Assembly: GCA_949317995.1 (NCBI GenBank)
Contig: OX439048.1
Coordinates: 25,983,495-26,047,494, forward strand
DNA length: 64,000 nt
Reading direction: 5' to 3'
Source: Acholoe squamosa
Lineage: Eukaryota; Annelida; Polychaeta; Phyllodocida; Polynoidae
Part shown: positions 60,311-64,000 of the stretch, one piece after another
Layout of the letters: every line of letters starts with the position of its first letter
Position numbering within the stretch: the first letter of the stretch is position 1
Position numbers and translations under genes: made by a program
Notes under the pieces: generated by a model
The model's database searches: none
Seen by the model: only the letters and a program-made list of their open reading frames with translations
Told to the model about the DNA's origin: nothing

Positions 60311-60518
60311 ATGCTCCCCAGTCCCTCTGAAGTATTGTGGGAGGTGTTGTGTGGCCTGGAGAGCCACAGAACTTCTACACACTCCCAAGCCCTTTTGAAG
60401 TATTGTGGGAGTTGTGTGGTATGGTGGGCCACAGGACTTCTCTACACGCCCCCTAGCCCCTTTGAAGTACTGTGGCAGGTGTAGTGCGACCTGGAGGGCC
60501 ACAGGACTTCTCTACACA
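60311..60518. repeat. 70-75-bp tandem repeat, three units, with a fourth at 60714-60783
   Basis: Units contain CTTTGAAGTATTGTGGGAG, then a GTGTGGTATGGTGGGCCACA-like block and GGACTTCTCTACAC. The separate unit at 60714-60783 is the same sequence detached by about 200 bases of unrelated DNA. Confidence 0.8.
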
Positions 60519-60953
60519 TAGACTTGCTCAAGTCTCTCAATTTTAATGCAAGAGAATTGAAATAAAAATTGATAATAAATTAAAGTTTTAAACAGAAAAA
60601 GTAAGAAGACCTCTAGTGAATTGAGCCTGAGCCCAGCAGAGAGGGGAGAGGAATGTGAGGTATAGTGGTGTTGGGAGGAGAGCTCAGGGACTGCAGCCAG
60701 TCTACTCTACACACTCCCCAGCACCTTTGAAGTATTGTGGGAGTTGTGGTGCAGTATGGTGGGCCACAGGTCGTCTCTGCACGATTGAGTAGACTAGATT
60801 GCCATTTTGATGAACTCTCTCTAATTGGGTAACCTCGCCAATGTGGTCACGTTTTTGAAAGAACGAGTGGTGACAACATTAGAGAGAGTTGGCTGTATTA
60901 GCTCTATCTCCTAGATGAATACATTAGAGGCAAATCATTTTGGGGCAACACAT

Positions 60954-60959
60954 TTTATT
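60954..60959 (-). other. polyadenylation signal of the STRAD-like gene
   Basis: AATAAA on the minus strand, about 125 bases beyond the TAG stop at 61084-61086. Confidence 0.55.
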
Positions 60960-61083
60960 GACAGATTCTCATTTACAGTTACACTGTCCACATTGAATGC
61001 ACTCAGCAACGTGTACAAAACATTTCAACATTAATTTAAACAGTTAATTTGATAGGGTTACTTCATTGGCATATTCTAAGCTG

Positions 61084-62447
61084 CTAAAATGACCATGGTT
61101 GGCTGTCTCCATCGTTTAGCTCCACTGAGGCGAGTTGTTGAGTCAGACTTCCAACACCTGATTCGTCTGAAAGAAACGAGAACTAATCTTTTATATACTG
61201 TATGCATCATGAATTATAATGATGATCCTGCCATACATTCTTTCTTATAGACTGCACGTATACTTGAAATAGACCCCAGGTGCTGCTTATAGGATCTTTC
61301 CAAAATTATGCAATATTTCATAACGGTATATTGAATCACCAAGATGCAACATCCAGAAGAATTATTCTAAGAAATTACTTATATTCTAAGAGATGACTTT
61401 GGTAAAGTTGTAAGAAAGGTTTTTGACATACCTGTAGGAATACTTGTGATAATGTCAGTGAGTGGTGATACTGGGTGCAGGAGATCTGGTAGAGATTCAA
61501 TTGAGGAGCGGCGCTTCACCTGCCGCAAAAAGTTGTGTTGGAGAAGACTAGCCGTAGACAGTCTAAATGATGATGAAAATAAGTTAAAGATGTATTCGGC
61601 ATATACATGATATAGCAAGACCATGATGCAATGTGCACATTATGTTAACCCTTTAAAGGCCGCTGATGCAGGGGTGCACCATGCCCATTAGTCATCATGT
61701 TGCACCAATGAAGTGCTGGCGAGACTTCTTGCCAGCACTTCATTGGAACATTATGACGACCCTACAGGGTTGATACATATACTCCCAGACGGTCGTCATG
61801 ATGCTCCAATGAAGTGCTGGCAAGCAGTCTCACCCGCACTTCATTGGTGCATCATGACGACCAATGGGCATGATGTATTAATGCATCAGGGGGCCTTAAA
61901 GGTTTAAGAAAGATCAGGCTCCTTAGTTGCATTATCAGCGACAAATAGGAGGACAGAAAAGGCGCCTAAGAGACCTAAAAGCAAGGACAAGCACCCCATA
62001 TTGGACAGGTCTATATCTATGTGTGGTAATATGCACAGAGGGTGTCGGTACCACCTCTGAAAATTTTAGTTCCCTTGAACACTTCACAAATGGAAGGATT
62101 TTTCAACATATGAAACTGCACTAAAAGTCTAAGTTTGAGGGGCCTCCAAACCTCTGAAAATAGACGAACCTCTGATGTGGAAATAGTGGAATGCATTTGG
62201 GACCACTGATACAATTTTTTTGGCATTCAGCCACACAAACTAGGGGACGAGGAACTGTGAAATATATACAGAAGTGCTGCTTACCAAAATGATGCAACAT
62301 AATAACTCTGCTCTCACCTGTCCTTGGGGTCCATCTCCAGACAGATCTGTACAAAGTTGTGGAAGTGTTCCGAGAAGACCCGTTGGTAGGGCGGTGTTAT
62401 TCGTCCATTATCCTCTGACCCCACCCCAAGACCCGAGTCGCCTTGCA
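61084..62447 (-). CDS. STRAD-type pseudokinase (STE20-related adaptor), C-terminal exons only
   Basis: STRAD binds and activates the tumour-suppressor kinase LKB1 together with the scaffold MO25. Three coding exons on the minus strand, 62318-62447, 61432-61562 and 61084-61166, join in compatible phases (out-phases 2 and 1). They give about 114 residues of the kinase-like C-lobe and tail. ITPPYQRVFSEHFHNFVQIC with LEMDPKDR matches the end of the pseudokinase fold. STASLLQHNFLRQVKRR followed by ESLPDLLHPVSPLTDI closely resembles the SASTLL...FKQIKRR...LPELLRPVTPI stretch of vertebrate STRADs. The protein ends PWSF, in place of the C-terminal Trp-Glu-Phe that docks MO25 in vertebrates. The exon at 62318 enters in phase 1, so earlier exons exist. 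None was found up to 64000, so the gene probably continues beyond the window. Confidence 0.85.
61649..61903. mobile_element. 255-bp piggyBac-like MITE with nested stem-loops
   Basis: TTAA at 61645-61648 and 61904-61907 flanks the element. The ends CCCTTTAAAGGCC and GGCCTTAAAGGT are inverted repeats, continued by CTGATGCA, CATGCCCATT and GCACCAATGAAGTGC on both sides. In addition, each half contains its own hairpin of CCAATGAAGTGC against GCACTTCATTGG. It lies just upstream (minus sense) of the second STRAD exon, inside the intron. Confidence 0.75.
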
Positions 62448-62459
62448 CTAGAGGTCCAA

Positions 62460-64000
62460 GGAAAAGCACAAAGAGCTTTTATCGTCCTGATATATCACAG
62501 GGATGAATGAATAATTCTGAAGATAAACTTAGAAATTGTGGGTTTATAATCAACACTTCAAAATTTTGACCCAAGAAAGTACTACATTTATCACCCTAAT
62601 ATACATGTACTATCAACGTGCAATCCATCAGTGGTGTGGCGCGCTTGTAAAATTTATAAACATTATTACTGCGAGAGATATTTGATTAAAGCGGAATAAT
62701 GGCTATTCCCATTATATGTGATATGTGACTCGGATACATTATCAACTTAAAGGGCTACTGACACGATTTTTACGTTTTTCCTTGTATAATGCAATAAATA
62801 CAATGCGATTATTGTGTCAGTTTGGTCTATATAATAGTAGGCATATCCCTACCTATATTGCACAGGTGGCTGCCACCCTCCACACTACCCCCTGCACACA
62901 CCATGCAGTCAGATTTCTTATCTAGCCATGTTGTGACGTCACCGGAGGCACTGGAGTGATAAGACTCCCTAAATATGAAAATAAAGCCTCTCTTATTGAT
63001 CAATAACGTCCTTTGTGTATAATCCTAAGTACAGAACAATATGCTTTTATGTATTGCTTTCTTTTCTGGTCAATTGTTAGAAAAAATAGCTCTCTGGGTT
63101 TGTGATGAATTGTTGGGGGAGGGTTCATATTCTTAGCTAATTGGAATATCCAAAAAAAGTGTTGGGTCTGTTTTGGAAAGCTCAAAATTCCTTTACTTTG
63201 TAAAAATGAAAGTATACAGATGAGTCTTGTATAAGCGCAGGGGGTAGCCTGGGATTCAAATCAATAAATGCGCTTAAATGGGCCAGGTGCACCCTTTTTG
63301 GTATATCTAGATTAAAAGGATTCAAAAACAACTGAAAATCGTTATTTGAGTTTTGAAATGACGATGGTCATAAAAATCGTGACAATCATGGAAACACTGG
63401 CATTCCTGACTTAGGGCCTAATCCATGATTAAAGTTACAACAGAATCTCAAAGTGGCTACTTTATATGCCCATTCAGTTGCCCTGAAATATCACGATGAA
63501 AATTCAGGATAATTGGGCACATCTAGGTTGTCAAAAAGATTCTCTAAACTTCAGAATCTGGTTCGATTTTTTGGAGTTGCCTGCCGCGTAGCGGCCGGAA
63601 GCGCAGCGACCGTAGCAACTTCTTTATGTTTTCGTTTTGTCAGTGACGTCACGGTCACCTTGTGACACAATTTGTGATGTCATACATCGGCCATGACGTC
63701 ACACATCGGCTGCAGAGTGGCAACTCCTATCCATGGTCTTTGCCACATTTTTCTTGTTGGATGATAATTAGTGATGTCTCTGCATGTTTAAATGTATGAC
63801 TGCTCAATATGTACAATGTGCATGGTTTCCCTACAACGAGCATGTATTAGCAAAATGAAGTACAGAGGTTACTATTATATGTATGCTCCCTAACTAACAC
63901 CTTGATGTGCTGAGTTGAAGCTGTCATAGAGTCTGTGGACGCCTCCCACGTATCATAGTTTGACCCCGGTGACGTAACATATGGGTCTTCACACTTAGCT
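62460..64000. other. STRAD 5' intronic region, no exon recognised
   Basis: No exon that fits the STRAD pseudokinase could be found. Three TGACGTCA or GTGACGTC sites lie at about 62934, 63643 and 63693, and a CpG-rich patch at 63580-63615. A TTAAAGGGCTACTGACACG sequence near 62748 looks like a repeat end. Confidence 0.4.

Overview
The window is animal nuclear DNA. The genes are split by GT-AG introns, the proteins are metazoan (an hnRNP A/B splicing regulator, an HP1 chromobox protein and a STRAD pseudokinase), and most of the rest is non-coding sequence full of small inverted-repeat DNA transposons, minisatellites and homopolymer tracts. Long introns, many MITEs and divergent hnRNP A/B and HP1 genes fit a marine invertebrate (amphioxus, hemichordate, echinoderm or mollusc grade). 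I cannot fix the phylum from sequence alone.

Layout. 1-10 kb: repeats, a CpG-rich stretch near 1.8-2.7 kb with a possible first coding exon, a DNA transposon nested inside a repeat whose empty second copy lies next to it, and a 36/37-bp minisatellite at 7.05-7.8 kb. 10.0-10.3 kb: a TATA box followed by a small two-exon reading frame. 13.4-14.2 kb: the LTR and start of a retrotransposon on the minus strand. 14.5-18.9 kb: a 4.4-kb element with two nested sets of inverted repeats. 19-23 kb: MITEs. 23.2-23.85 kb: the last two coding exons of an unrecognised minus-strand gene. 28.0-40.05 kb: a complete hnRNP A/B gene (minus strand). 40.05-40.36 kb: a compact putative bidirectional promoter. 45.39-46.68 kb: the four coding exons of an HP1/CBX gene (plus strand). 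49-52 kb: MITEs. 52.9-57.8 kb: a nearly perfect 2.45-kb tandem duplication. 59-61 kb: tandem repeats. 60.95-62.45 kb: the last three coding exons of a STRAD gene (minus strand), whose 5' part was not found and probably lies beyond the window.

The most important biological point is the head-to-head hnRNP A/B and HP1 arrangement. Vertebrates keep HNRNPA2B1/CBX3 and HNRNPA1/CBX5 as divergent pairs that share a constitutively open promoter region. A single pair of the same layout here, apparently in an invertebrate, suggests the arrangement predates the vertebrate genome duplications. The hnRNP gene also shows an orderly low-complexity tail: every splice junction from the end of RRM2 onward is phase 1, so each tail exon, including two short candidate cassettes, can be skipped without a frameshift. 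I found no CRISPR array, no operon and no evidence for a wholly new multi-gene system.
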